From Mycobacterium gastri (lineage in GTDB: Bacteria > Actinomycetota > Actinomycetes > Mycobacteriales > Mycobacteriaceae), in assembly GCF_002102175.1 (NCBI RefSeq), contig NZ_LQOX01000130.1:1-64000 (forward strand): a stretch of 64,000 bases of DNA, in the 5' to 3' direction. Positions 45,525-54,321 of the stretch are shown in pieces. The notes below the pieces were generated by a model, which saw only the letters and a list, made by a program, of their open reading frames with translations, was not told where the DNA came from and searched no databases. The position numbers were made by a program, and so were the translations under genes. Position 1 is the first letter of the stretch. Each line of letters opens with the position of its first letter.

Positions 45525-47170
45525 CGACGGTCGGCGACCACCTGGTCAACCGGATGCGCGAGGCCGGGATATCCCTGCTGTGCGGGCTGCCGACCTCGCG
45601 GCTCGACACGTTGCTGGCCCGGCTCGCCCGCGACGACGACTTCGACATCGTGCTGACCCGGCACGAAGGCGGCGCCGGCTACCTCGCCGACGGCTATGCC
45701 CGGGCTTCCGGCCGGCCGGCTGCGGTCTTCGCGGCCGGACCCGGGGCGACCAACGTCGTGACCGCCGTGGCCAATGCCTCGGTAAACCACGTACCCATAC
45801 TCGTTCTCACCGGGGAGGTGCCGGTTGCCGAATTCGGTCTGCATTCGCAGCAGGACACCAGCGAGGACGGGCTCGGCCTGGGTGCGGTCTTCCGTCGCCT
45901 CTGCCGCAGCTCGGTATCGATCGAATCGGTGGCCAATGCTCGCACCAAGATCGACCGGGCGTTTCGGGCCCTGGCGAGCACCCCCGGCGGACCGGTGCAC
46001 ATCAGCCTGCCGCGCGACCTGGTGGATGAGGTGCTGCCCGACGACCCGGTCGCGATGACCGCCACCGGCCGCGCCGCCACCGCGATCCTCGCCCCGAGCG
46101 GTCCGCAGATCGCCGCCGAGGTGATCGGCCGGCTGCAGCGATCCGCTGCGCCAATGCTGTTGCTGGGCAACGGTGCTCGCCGGGACGGCATCGGCGCCGG
46201 AATCCTCGCGCTGTGTGAGAAAGCCGGGCTGCCGTTTGCGACGACTCCCAACGGGCGCGGAGTTGTCCCGGAAACGCATCCGCTTTCGCTCGGCGTGCTC
46301 GGCTTGTTCGGTGACGGCAGGGCCGAAGACTATCTTTTCGGCGCGCCGTGCGATCTGCTGATCGCGGTCGGCGTCTCGTTCGACGGCTTGGTCACCCGCT
46401 CCTTTTCGCCGCGCTGGAGCGCTCTGCAAGCCGAGGTCATCCACGTCGACCCCGATCCCTCGGCGTTCGGCCGTTTGGTCCCGACCTCGCTAGGCGTCAT
46501 TGCCACCGCGCGGGGCCTGGTGGAATCGCTGAGCGCCCGGACGGCGCGATCCGCGCGAGCGGTTACGGTACCGGCGCGGGTTTCGTTGCCGGTCCCGCCA
46601 ACCCGAGGCGACGCCATCCATCCGCTGGCGGTCATGCGGGAGCTGGACTCCCTGTTGGCGTCGAACAGCACGCTCTGCACGGATTCCGGGACATGTATCT
46701 ACTGGGCCTTTCGCGGGATACCGGTGCGAGCGCCCGGAACGTTCTTTGCCACGGTCGATTTCGCCCCCATGGGCTGCGGTGTCGTCGGCGCCATCGGCAT
46801 GGCGCTGGCCCGGCCCGGCCAACGCGTCGTCTGCATCGCCGGTGACGGCGCGTTCCTGATGCATGGCACCGAGGTCTCCACCGCGGTCGCCCAGGGCCTC
46901 CCGGTCACCTGGATTGTCTTGAACGACGGACAGTTGAGTGCCACCACCGCGGTGATCCGCGGCCGGATGGACCCCTCGCCGCTTGCTGCGACCGGCGCCA
47001 ACGACTTGGCTGCGATGGCCAATGCCCTTGGTGCGCAAGGAATTCGTGTCGACAAGGCCGCCGATGTGCGTGCCGCATTGGAAAAAGCCCTGATTGCGAC
47101 CGGCCCGTGCGTGGTTGACGTCGTAATCGACCCGGAACTCAACAAACCCGAGATAGGAGTCGGAAAATGA
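45521..47170 (+). CDS. Thiamine-diphosphate-dependent enzyme (acetolactate synthase-like)
   Basis: A 549-residue three-domain TPP enzyme. The catalytic Glu is in LTRHEGGAGYLADGYAR near residue 48, the middle domain is Rossmann-like (APMLLLGNGARRDG), and the PP motif GDGAFLMHG ends at VLND near 448-470. It resembles large-subunit acetolactate synthases and related decarboxylases or lyases, but no regulatory subunit is present. It overlaps the cupin stop and the next ATG by 4 bases each. Such an enzyme may decarboxylate a 2-oxoacid or make an acyloin. The substrate is unknown. Confidence 0.88.
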   Translation: MTTVGDHLVNRMREAGISLLCGLPTSRLDTLLARLARDDDFDIVLTRHEGGAGYLADGYARASGRPAAVFAAGPGATNVVTAVANASVNHVPILVLTGEVPVAEFGLHSQQDTSEDGLGLGAVFRRLCRSSVSIESVANARTKIDRAFRALASTPGGPVHISLPRDLVDEVLPDDPVAMTATGRAATAILAPSGPQIAAEVIGRLQRSAAPMLLLGNGARRDGIGAGILALCEKAGLPFATTPNGRGVVPETHPLSLGVLGLFGDGRAEDYLFGAPCDLLIAVGVSFDGLVTRSFSPRWSALQAEVIHVDPDPSAFGRLVPTSLGVIATARGLVESLSARTARSARAVTVPARVSLPVPPTRGDAIHPLAVMRELDSLLASNSTLCTDSGTCIYWAFRGIPVRAPGTFFATVDFAPMGCGVVGAIGMALARPGQRVVCIAGDGAFLMHGTEVSTAVAQGLPVTWIVLNDGQLSATTAVIRGRMDPSPLAATGANDLAAMANALGAQGIRVDKAADVRAALEKALIATGPCVVDVVIDPELNKPEIGVGK

Positions 47171-48162
47171 CACGCGAACCGGTCATCCTCGACACAACCA
47201 TTCGCGACGGCAGCTACGCGGTCAACTTCGGCTACCGCGACGACGATCTGCGCACTATCATCGGCGATCTCGACGAGGCGGGCATTCCCTACATCGAAAT
47301 CGGGCACGGTGTCACCATCGGCGCCTCGGCGGCGCAGGGCCGGGCGGCTCAGACCGACGAAGAGTATTTCCGCACCGGCCGGGACGCAGTTTGCAAGGCG
47401 AAACTGGGCGCCGTTATCGTCCCGGCCCTGGCGCCCATCGCGACGGTGGACCTGGCCGGCGAATACCTCGACTTTCTGCGGATGTGCGTGATCGCCACCG
47501 AACTGGAGAGCTTCGCGCCGTTCGTCGAGCGCGCGAAATCCCGCGGACTCGAGGTTTCGATTCAGCTGGTCAAGTCTCATCTGTTCGAACCGCAGGTGCT
47601 CGCCGGTGCCGCGACGCGGGCGCGCGATATGGGCGTCGGAATCGTCTATGTGGTGGACACCACGGGCACGTTCCTGCCCGAAGATGTGCGACGTTACGTC
47701 GAGGCCATCCGCGACGCGACCGATGTCACGGTCGGCTACCACGGGCACAACAACCTGGGCCTGGCCGTCGCGAACACGCTGGAGGCGTTCGAGGCGGGGG
47801 CCGATTTCCTGGACGCGACGCTGATGGGCTTCGGGCGCGGAGCCGGGAACTGCCAGACCGAGTGCTTGGTCGCCGCGCTGCAGCGCCGGGGGCATCTGTC
47901 GGGCATCGATGTGGACCGGCTGTTCGACGCCGCTCGATCGGACATGCTGGGGCGCGCGCCGCAAAGCTACGGCATCGATCCGTGGGAGGTCTGCTTCGGA
48001 TTCCACGGCCTGGACTCGTCGCAACTCGAGCAGCTGCGGACCTCGGCGCAACACGCCGGCCTCGCGGTGTCCCGTGTGATCCGCCGAATCGCGAAAGAAG
48101 CTGCCGGGCCATGGCTTTCACCCGAAGACATCGATCGTGCGGTCGCCGGAATGCGCGGCTGA
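47167..48162 (+). CDS. DRE-TIM metallolyase (HMG-CoA lyase/HOA aldolase-like)
   Basis: A 331-residue TIM-barrel enzyme. It starts with the DRE-TIM signature LDTTIRDGSY (residues 8-17). The metal-binding HxH is in YHGHNNLGLAVAN near 193-205, and GFGRGAGNCQTE near 219-230 is close to the GxGxGAGN of 4-hydroxy-2-oxovalerate aldolases. It likely condenses or splits a 2-oxoacid, for example pyruvate, using a divalent metal. It is translationally coupled to the TPP enzyme (ATGA). The partner aldehyde dehydrogenase (DmpF-type) of classical HOA aldolases is absent. Confidence 0.88.
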   Translation: MTREPVILDTTIRDGSYAVNFGYRDDDLRTIIGDLDEAGIPYIEIGHGVTIGASAAQGRAAQTDEEYFRTGRDAVCKAKLGAVIVPALAPIATVDLAGEYLDFLRMCVIATELESFAPFVERAKSRGLEVSIQLVKSHLFEPQVLAGAATRARDMGVGIVYVVDTTGTFLPEDVRRYVEAIRDATDVTVGYHGHNNLGLAVANTLEAFEAGADFLDATLMGFGRGAGNCQTECLVAALQRRGHLSGIDVDRLFDAARSDMLGRAPQSYGIDPWEVCFGFHGLDSSQLEQLRTSAQHAGLAVSRVIRRIAKEAAGPWLSPEDIDRAVAGMRG

Positions 48163-48207
48163 GGTCGGTGCTTGAAGAATCCGTCAGTACCAGGTAAGGG
48201 GACACAG

Positions 48208-49296
48208 ATGCTCGTCACTCCAACCGGAGCCCACCCGGCCGCCATGAGAATTCACCCGACCACGCGAACCACGCAACTGTTCTCGCACACCGGCCGTGCG
48301 GTGCGCACGCTGGTCACCGGCAGTTCCGGTCATCTCGGTGAGGCCCTGGTGCGGACGCTGCGCACCCACGGCGCCCACGTCATGGGCCTCGACTCCCGCC
48401 CCTCGGAATACACGAATGTCGTTGGCTCGGTGACAGATTCGGACTTGCTGCGCGAGGTGATGGCCGGGGTGGACGTGGTGTACCACGCGGCGGCCCTGCA
48501 CAAGCCGCAGCTGGCGTTCGTCGCAGGCCAGGAATTTCTGGACACCAACATCGGCGGCACGCACACCATGCTGGAAGCCGCGGTTGCCGCGAAGGTGCGC
48601 GCCTTCGTCATGACCTCCTCGACGACGGTGTACGGGGACGCGCTGACCCCGCCCGAGGACCAGCCGGCCGCGTGGATCGACGAGTCGGTGCTGCCGGTGC
48701 CCAAGAACATCTATGGCGTATCGAAGGTCGGGGCCGAGGACCTTTGTCAGCTCGCGCATCGCAACCACGGCCTGCCCTGTGTCGTGCTGCGCGCATCCCG
48801 TTTCTTCGCCGACGGCGACGACATGCCGCAGCTGTACGACGGCCGCAGCGACGACAACATCAAAGCCAACGAATATGCGTTTCGCCGAGTCGCGCTCGAA
48901 GACGTCGTCGACGCGCACCTGCGAGCCGCCGCGCGCGCCCCGCACCTCGGGTTCGGCAGGTATGTCGTCTCGGCCACCACGCCGTTCACCCCTGATGACC
49001 TGGCGCTGTTGCGCACCGACGCGGCAACGGTTTTCGCCCGGCGGGCACCGCTGGCCGCGCGGGTGTGGCAGCGGCGCGGCTGGCGCTTCCCGGACCGCCT
49101 GGACCGCGTGTACGTCAACGCTCGGGCCCGGCACCACCTGGGCTGGCGCCCCCGGTTCGATCTCGACTCCATTGCCGCCCGGTTGGCGAGCGGCGAGCCG
49201 GTCCAGACGCCGCTGTCGCAACTGGTGGGCGCCAAGGAGTACGCCGGCAGTTCCTACCACCTCGGCGTGTTCCAGCCGATGGCTGTTCCGATTTAG
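48208..49296 (+). CDS. NAD-dependent epimerase/dehydratase (extended SDR)
   Basis: A 362-residue extended SDR. TGSSGHLGEALV (about residue 37) binds NAD(P), ALHKPQLAF and TNIGGTHTMLEAA follow, and the catalytic residues are in SSTTVYG and YGVSK near 171. The C-terminal half resembles sugar epimerases and 4,6-dehydratases, so a sugar nucleotide or related polyol is a plausible substrate. The start at ATG 48208 follows AAGGGG; a TTG at 48172 would give 374 residues. It lies 45 bases after the aldolase, probably in the same operon. Confidence 0.86.
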   Translation: MLVTPTGAHPAAMRIHPTTRTTQLFSHTGRAVRTLVTGSSGHLGEALVRTLRTHGAHVMGLDSRPSEYTNVVGSVTDSDLLREVMAGVDVVYHAAALHKPQLAFVAGQEFLDTNIGGTHTMLEAAVAAKVRAFVMTSSTTVYGDALTPPEDQPAAWIDESVLPVPKNIYGVSKVGAEDLCQLAHRNHGLPCVVLRASRFFADGDDMPQLYDGRSDDNIKANEYAFRRVALEDVVDAHLRAAARAPHLGFGRYVVSATTPFTPDDLALLRTDAATVFARRAPLAARVWQRRGWRFPDRLDRVYVNARARHHLGWRPRFDLDSIAARLASGEPVQTPLSQLVGAKEYAGSSYHLGVFQPMAVPI

Positions 49297-49351
49297 GAAG
49301 GGGCATGCTGTAGTTGCGGTGGCATCCGGCCGTGCCGCGAGGAGGTGTGCC

Positions 49352-50821
49352 GTGGGTGACCGCGTCGATGCTTCCGGCCTGGTCGTCGGCCACGAGCGCG
49401 AGGTGCGGCATCGGCTGCAGCGCTGCGTCGAAGCGTTGCGCCGCATGGTCGACGACGGCTGGTTCACCGACCACCAGGACTCCATCGGCATGGAGGTCGA
49501 ACTCGACCTGGTCGACCCGCTGGGCCGGCCGCGGCTGGTCAACGACGCGGTCCTGGCCTGCCTCGGCCGCGCGGACATGCAGCATGAGCTCGGCCAGTTC
49601 AACGTCGAGCTGAACCTGGCGCCCCGCGGGCTACACGGCAGCGTGCTGCGGGACAGCGAACGCGATCTCGCCGAGGTGCTCGACGGGTGCCGGGCCCGCA
49701 TCGAGCGGCTGGGCACTCGACTTCTCGCGGTGGGCATGTTGCCGACGCTGAGTGCCGAGCAGCTCACCGTCGAGCGCATCTCCCGCAACCCGCGTTACGA
49801 GCTGCTGTCCAGCCGGATGTCCGCCGCCCGCCACCGGCCGTTTGTGGTGCGCATTGTCGACGGCTGCGAGCCGGTGGAGTTCACCACCGATTCGGTGGCA
49901 CCCGATGCGGCCACCACCAGCCTGCAACTGCATCTGCGGGTAGCGCCGGACCGCTTCGCCGCCTATTACAACGCCGCCCAGGCCATCGCGGGGGCGCAGG
50001 TGGCGGTGGCGGCCAACTCGCCGTACCTGCTCAGCCGCCAGGCGTGGCAGGAGACCCGCATCACGCTGCTCGAACAGCTGCTCGACACCCGTCGCCGCGA
50101 AGAGGTCCGCGCCGGCGTACCGGCTCGGGTGCGGCTCGGTGACCGGTGGATCGAGGACCCCGTGGAACTGTTCGACGACCTCGTCCGGTTGTTTCCGCCG
50201 TTGTTTCCGATGCTGGAGGCCCAGGACCCCGATGCCGCCCTGGAGGCCGGGTACGCGCCCACCCTGCGGGAGCTTCGGCTGCATAACGGCACGGTGTGGC
50301 GCTGGAACCGTCCGGTCTACGACGTCCAGGCCGGGCAACCGCAACTGCGCATCGAAAACCGGGTGCTGCCAAGCGGTCCGACCGCTGTCGACATGGTCGC
50401 CAATGCCGCCTTCTACTACGGGCTGGTCCGGTCGATCGCCGAGAGCGACGCTGCGCCGTGGCGGCAGCTGCCGTTCGCGGCGGCCGAGCAGAACCTGCAT
50501 CGCGGGGCCCGCGACGGGCTGACGGCGCGGCTGCACTGGCAAGGTGGCGAGCAGCCGGTCGAACGGCTCGCCGGGGAGTGCCTGCTACCGGCCGCCGCTG
50601 CCGGGCTGGATGCCTGGGGCGTCGATGCGACCGACCGCGACCGCTACCTCGGTGTCATCGAAGCGCGGGTGCGGACCGGGCAGACCGGCGCGGCCTGGCA
50701 GACCGGGGTGGTGCGCCGCCTCGAGGACGGCGGGATGCAGCGCATCACGGCGCTGCACGAGATGACCCGGCTCTATGCCGAGAACGCCCACACCGGCGCT
50801 CCGGTGCACGAATGGGCGTGA
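49352..50821 (+). CDS. Glutamate-cysteine ligase family 2 (YbdK-type) protein
   Basis: A 489-residue protein from GTG 49352, preceded by GAGGAGG. The ATP-grasp-like GCS2 fold is visible in GMEVELDLVD near residue 49, HELGQFNVELNLAP near 79-92, and RIENRVLPSGPT near 332-343. Members of this family are ATP-dependent carboxylate-amine ligases; some are weak glutamate-cysteine ligases. Mycobacteria use mycothiol, so a classical glutathione role is unlikely. It lies 55 bases after the epimerase on the same strand and may belong to the same pathway. Confidence 0.85.
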   Translation: MGDRVDASGLVVGHEREVRHRLQRCVEALRRMVDDGWFTDHQDSIGMEVELDLVDPLGRPRLVNDAVLACLGRADMQHELGQFNVELNLAPRGLHGSVLRDSERDLAEVLDGCRARIERLGTRLLAVGMLPTLSAEQLTVERISRNPRYELLSSRMSAARHRPFVVRIVDGCEPVEFTTDSVAPDAATTSLQLHLRVAPDRFAAYYNAAQAIAGAQVAVAANSPYLLSRQAWQETRITLLEQLLDTRRREEVRAGVPARVRLGDRWIEDPVELFDDLVRLFPPLFPMLEAQDPDAALEAGYAPTLRELRLHNGTVWRWNRPVYDVQAGQPQLRIENRVLPSGPTAVDMVANAAFYYGLVRSIAESDAAPWRQLPFAAAEQNLHRGARDGLTARLHWQGGEQPVERLAGECLLPAAAAGLDAWGVDATDRDRYLGVIEARVRTGQTGAAWQTGVVRRLEDGGMQRITALHEMTRLYAENAHTGAPVHEWA

Positions 50822-50829
50822 GCGAGAAG

Positions 50830-52320
50830 CTAACTCACCGCGGGCGCCGGATGCCGCTGCGCCCAGGGGCGGGCTTCTTCGAGCTGCGCGGCTAGCTGTA
50901 ACAGGTCACCGTCGGCGCCCAGTCGTCCGACGAACTGCACCCCCAAAGGCAAACCGTCGTCGGTCCAGTGCAACGGCACACTGATGGCGGGCCGTCCGGT
51001 CAGATTGGCCAGTTGCGTGTACGGCACCCAGCCCAGGCTCTCCTGAATCAGCTGATCCAGAATTCCGCTGAGCGCCAACAGTTTTCCCGCACGCAGCTTG
51101 CTCAGCAGCCGGGACGCCGTCTGCAGCCGGGGTGATGTCGCGGTGGCGCCGACCGCAAGCGGAGGCGTGGCCAGGGTGGGAGTCAGGAAGTAGTCGTAGC
51201 TCTCGTGGAACGTCGTCAGGGACTGGATGTAGTTGTTGATGTTCTCCAGCGCCTGCATCGGTGCCAGCACACCGGCGGACCTGGCGAGTTCACACATGCC
51301 CAGGGTGTCGGCCTCGAAGTCGCTGTCGCGGGCGCCGATTCGCGCTTTGATGTCGGCGACCTGGCGGTAGAGCTGAGCGAACCAGATGGTCAGAAAATCA
51401 CGCGCCAGGGCGGCGTCGTCGTAGGGCGGCTTGACTTCCTCGACCCGGTGACCGAGGTCCTGCAGCAGCGTGGCCGTGCCGTCGACCGCGGCGACGGCCT
51501 CCCGGTGGGGGCGGGGGTTGATCGCCGACGACGTCGAGTAGCCGACCCTGAGGATGCCCGGCCGTCGCCGGATGTGTTCGGCGAACGGGGCGTCGGGGAG
51601 CCGAACCTGGTAGCCGGCACGGGGATTGGGTCCGATGATCGCGTCGTAGAGCCCGGCGCTGTCGCGCACGGTGCGGGACACGACGCCCTGGACCGCCATA
51701 CCGAACATCGGCTCGCCGGTCTGCGGACCGTAGGGCGCCAGCCCCCGGCTGGGTTTGAGGCCGACGAGCCCGTTGCAGGCCGCGGGGATGCGGATCGACC
51801 CGCCCCCGTCGTTGGCCCCGGCGGCCGGGGCAATGCCCGCGGCGACGGCCGCTGCCGATCCGCCCGAGGAACCGCCCGGCGTGCGCTCTGGATTCCAGGG
51901 GTTGCGGGCCGGACCCCAGTACTCGGGCTCGGTCACCCCCTTGGCCCCGAACTCCGGGGTGTTGGTCTTGCCGAAGATCACCAGGCCGGCGTCCAGGAAC
52001 CGCTGCGTGATCAAGGCGTGCCGGTCGGCCACGTCATGGGCCAGCGACCGGGACCCGGACGAGGTGGGAAAGCCCTGATATTCCTGGTCGAGATCCTTGA
52101 TCAGAAACGGCACACCGGCGAATGCGCCGTGCAACTGCGGGTCGGCGGCTTGCCGGTCGGCGACCTCGTCGAGGCGCCGAACGATCGCGTTCAACCGTGG
52201 ATTGACCGCATCGGCGCGTTGGCGCGCCACGGCGAGAAGTTGGGCCGGGGTGACCTGTTTGCGTTCGACGAGCTCGGCCAGAGCCGTCGCATCCAGTGAC
52301 AGGTACTCGTCGAGCTGCAT
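50830..52320 (-). CDS. Amidase signature family enzyme
   Basis: A 496-residue amidase. The Ser-cisSer-Lys triad is intact: Lys75 in PFLIKDLDQ, Ser151 in GGSSGGS and Ser175 in DGGGSIRIPA. Residue spacing matches FAAH-type amidases. It hydrolyses an amide bond of an unknown small molecule. M. tuberculosis has several such amidases (AmiA2, AmiB2, AmiC, AmiD), and which is closest cannot be decided here. Its stop is 8 bases from the GCS2 stop (convergent). Confidence 0.92.
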   Translation of the reverse strand: MQLDEYLSLDATALAELVERKQVTPAQLLAVARQRADAVNPRLNAIVRRLDEVADRQAADPQLHGAFAGVPFLIKDLDQEYQGFPTSSGSRSLAHDVADRHALITQRFLDAGLVIFGKTNTPEFGAKGVTEPEYWGPARNPWNPERTPGGSSGGSAAAVAAGIAPAAGANDGGGSIRIPAACNGLVGLKPSRGLAPYGPQTGEPMFGMAVQGVVSRTVRDSAGLYDAIIGPNPRAGYQVRLPDAPFAEHIRRRPGILRVGYSTSSAINPRPHREAVAAVDGTATLLQDLGHRVEEVKPPYDDAALARDFLTIWFAQLYRQVADIKARIGARDSDFEADTLGMCELARSAGVLAPMQALENINNYIQSLTTFHESYDYFLTPTLATPPLAVGATATSPRLQTASRLLSKLRAGKLLALSGILDQLIQESLGWVPYTQLANLTGRPAISVPLHWTDDGLPLGVQFVGRLGADGDLLQLAAQLEEARPWAQRHPAPAVS

Positions 52321-52410
52321 TGCCCGATCCTACGAGCCGGGCCGCTGCCGCGCGGGGGCCCGTCCGCTCTCACGGCCCGAAGACATGCATCGCGCTGACG
52401 CGGCGCCAAC

Positions 52411-52442
52411 CCTCTGCCGAAGCACCCCTCTGCCGAAGCACC
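52411..52442. repeat. Perfect 16-bp tandem duplication
   Basis: CCTCTGCCGAAGCACC occurs twice without spacer (52411-52426, 52427-52442) in the region between the amidase and WS/DGAT genes. It is non-coding. Confidence 0.9.
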
Positions 52443-52561
52443 GCAGCATTTTCGACGTGGCAGGTTTACGCACCGCCAGAAGGGGTACACCCGGCGGGTC
52501 GAGTATGCCCGGAATCGGTAGCCGACAGCGGCGGCGCGGTCGGTAGATAGCTGATACCCGC

Positions 52562-52597
52562 GGCGAGTCAAGGGAGACCGGCGAGTCAAGGGAGACC
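52562..52597 (+). repeat. Perfect 18-bp tandem duplication carrying the ribosome site of the WS/DGAT gene
   Basis: GGCGAGTCAAGGGAGACC occurs twice without spacer (52562-52579, 52580-52597), ending 3 bases before the GTG start. Each copy contains the purine stretch AAGGGAGA, so the ribosome-binding region is duplicated. Confidence 0.93.
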
Positions 52598-52600
52598 ATT

Positions 52601-53995
52601 GTGGAACGACTGAGCGGCCTTGACGCCAGTTTTCTGTACCTGGAAACCTTCACACAGCCGTTGCATGTGTGTTCTCTGCTGGAACTGGACACTTCGACAA
52701 TGCCGGGCGGTTACACGTTTGACCGGCTGCGCGACGCATTGGGGATGCGGATCAAGGCGATACCCCAGTTCCGCGAAAAGCTGGCCGACTCCCGGCTGAA
52801 CCTGGATCACCCGGTATGGGTGGAGGACAGCGCCTTCGATCTCGACCACCATCTGCAGCGCGTCGGTGTGCCGGCCCCGGGCGGGCGGGCGGAAGTGGCC
52901 GAGACCTGCGCGCAAATCGCCGAGGTGCCGTTGGACCGCGACCGCCCGCTGTGGGAGATGTGGGTCATTGAGGGTCTCGCCGGCACGCCCGCATGCGCCG
53001 GTGGCCGAGTGGCGGTGCTGACCAAGGTCCATCACGCCGCGGTGGACGGTGTCATGGGCGCCGACCTGCTGGCGCAGCTGTGCAGCACCGAACCGGACGC
53101 GCCACCGCCAGATGCGGTGCCCGGCCCCGGTGGTGCCAACTGGCTGCAGATTGCCGCGAGCGGGCTGGTGGGCTTTGCCGCCCGATCGTGGCGCCTTGTC
53201 AACGTGTTGTCGCTGACGAGTGCGTCGCTCGTCGAGACGGCCCGCCGAGCACGTAGCGGCCGAAGCATGGCACGTCCGTTCGCCGCGCCGCCGACGGCGT
53301 TCAATGCCGCCGTTACCGCCCAGCGCAACATCGCGTATACGCAGCTTGAGCTATCCGACATCAAGAAGGTCAAGAATCGCTTCGGCGTCAAGGTCAACGA
53401 CGTGGTCATGGCGCTGTGCGCGGGGGCGTTGCGGCGCTGGCTGTTCGACCGCGGCGAACTGCCCAGCAAGCCACTGGTGGCGATGGTGCCGGTGTCGGTG
53501 CGGCAGACCTCTCCGCGGCCCGGTCATAACCAGGTCTCGGGCATGTTCTCCCGGTTGGAAACCCACATCGCCGACCCGGGCCGGCGGTTGCAGGCCATCG
53601 CGCAAGCGAACTCGCGCGCCAAGGACCACAGCTCGGCGATCGGAGCCACGCTGCTGCAGGACTGGGCGCAGTTCGCCGACCGGGCAGTGTTCGGTACCGC
53701 GATGCGGCTTTACGCCAAGATCCCGCTCGCTCATTCACCGGTGCATAACCTGATCGTCTCCAATGTGCCCGGCCCTCAGGGCACGCTGTATTTCCTGGGC
53801 GCACGGCTGACGGCGATATATCCACTTGGGCCGATCTTTCACGGCTGCGGGCTCAACATCACCGTCATCTCGCTCGACGACAAACTCGATCTCGGCATCA
53901 TTTCCTGCCCGAAGCTGCTGCCCGATCTGGCGGACCTCGCCGACGACTTCACCGCCGCGCTTCAGGAACTGCTCGCCGCTACGCCGCCCGGTTGA
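52601..53995 (+). CDS. Wax ester synthase/diacylglycerol acyltransferase (Rv3480c-like)
   Basis: A 464-residue WS/DGAT enzyme with the active-site motif HHAAVDG (His144-His145...Asp149-Gly150), the N-terminal MERLSGLDASFLYLET and the C-terminal NLIVSNVPGPQ near 385-395. These enzymes esterify diacylglycerol or fatty alcohols with acyl-CoA to make storage lipid. It is shorter than Rv3480c (497), mainly at the N-terminus. The start is GTG 52601 directly after a duplicated ribosome site. It is embedded among catabolic and transporter genes, not in a lipid operon. Confidence 0.92.
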   Translation: MERLSGLDASFLYLETFTQPLHVCSLLELDTSTMPGGYTFDRLRDALGMRIKAIPQFREKLADSRLNLDHPVWVEDSAFDLDHHLQRVGVPAPGGRAEVAETCAQIAEVPLDRDRPLWEMWVIEGLAGTPACAGGRVAVLTKVHHAAVDGVMGADLLAQLCSTEPDAPPPDAVPGPGGANWLQIAASGLVGFAARSWRLVNVLSLTSASLVETARRARSGRSMARPFAAPPTAFNAAVTAQRNIAYTQLELSDIKKVKNRFGVKVNDVVMALCAGALRRWLFDRGELPSKPLVAMVPVSVRQTSPRPGHNQVSGMFSRLETHIADPGRRLQAIAQANSRAKDHSSAIGATLLQDWAQFADRAVFGTAMRLYAKIPLAHSPVHNLIVSNVPGPQGTLYFLGARLTAIYPLGPIFHGCGLNITVISLDDKLDLGIISCPKLLPDLADLADDFTAALQELLAATPPG

Positions 53996-54047
53996 CGCCG
54001 CCGCGACGACCACGCGAGCGGCGAATAAGGCTGCGGCACAGTCGATC

Positions 54048-54321
54048 CTACGATACCGTCCGCCGCTGTGCGCCGGTCGACAGCTGGATGCGCGCTCCGA
54101 TGTGTGTGCCGATGCGGTAGAGCACTTCGGCGGTGAGTCGAGGGTCGCGGCTGGTGTCGCTGGCGGTGTGGTCAGCGAGAGTGGCACCGGAAACGAGGTC
54201 CATCAGGCCTGCCTCCAGGCGATCGACGTCGCTGGCACTCGCCCCCTTCTGCCGAGCGAAAAGCGCGGCGGCACCGTCGCAGGCTGCCTTTGAACTTGTC
54301 AGGTGCGACGAGTGCCCGCAT
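54048..54321 (-). pseudogene. Glycerate kinase remnant
   Basis: The minus-strand ATG at 54321 begins MRALVAPDKFKGSL, the highly conserved N-terminus of glycerate kinase. The frame then shifts and continues as ACDGAAALFARQKGASASDVDRLEAGLMDLV, matching the central GAAAVFGPQKGA region of that family. In an intact enzyme these are separated by well over 100 residues. A frameshift and a large internal deletion are therefore present, and the sequence after DLV is not recognisable before the TAG at 54048. The fragment begins 22 bases inside the end of dctA, as an overlapping fourth gene of the dicarboxylate unit. Confidence 0.75.

Noticed and set aside
54048..54190. Small TetR-like or peptidase C-terminus
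   Set aside because: Considered for the part after DLV of the glycerate kinase fragment, but there is no reliable motif, so left as decayed sequence.
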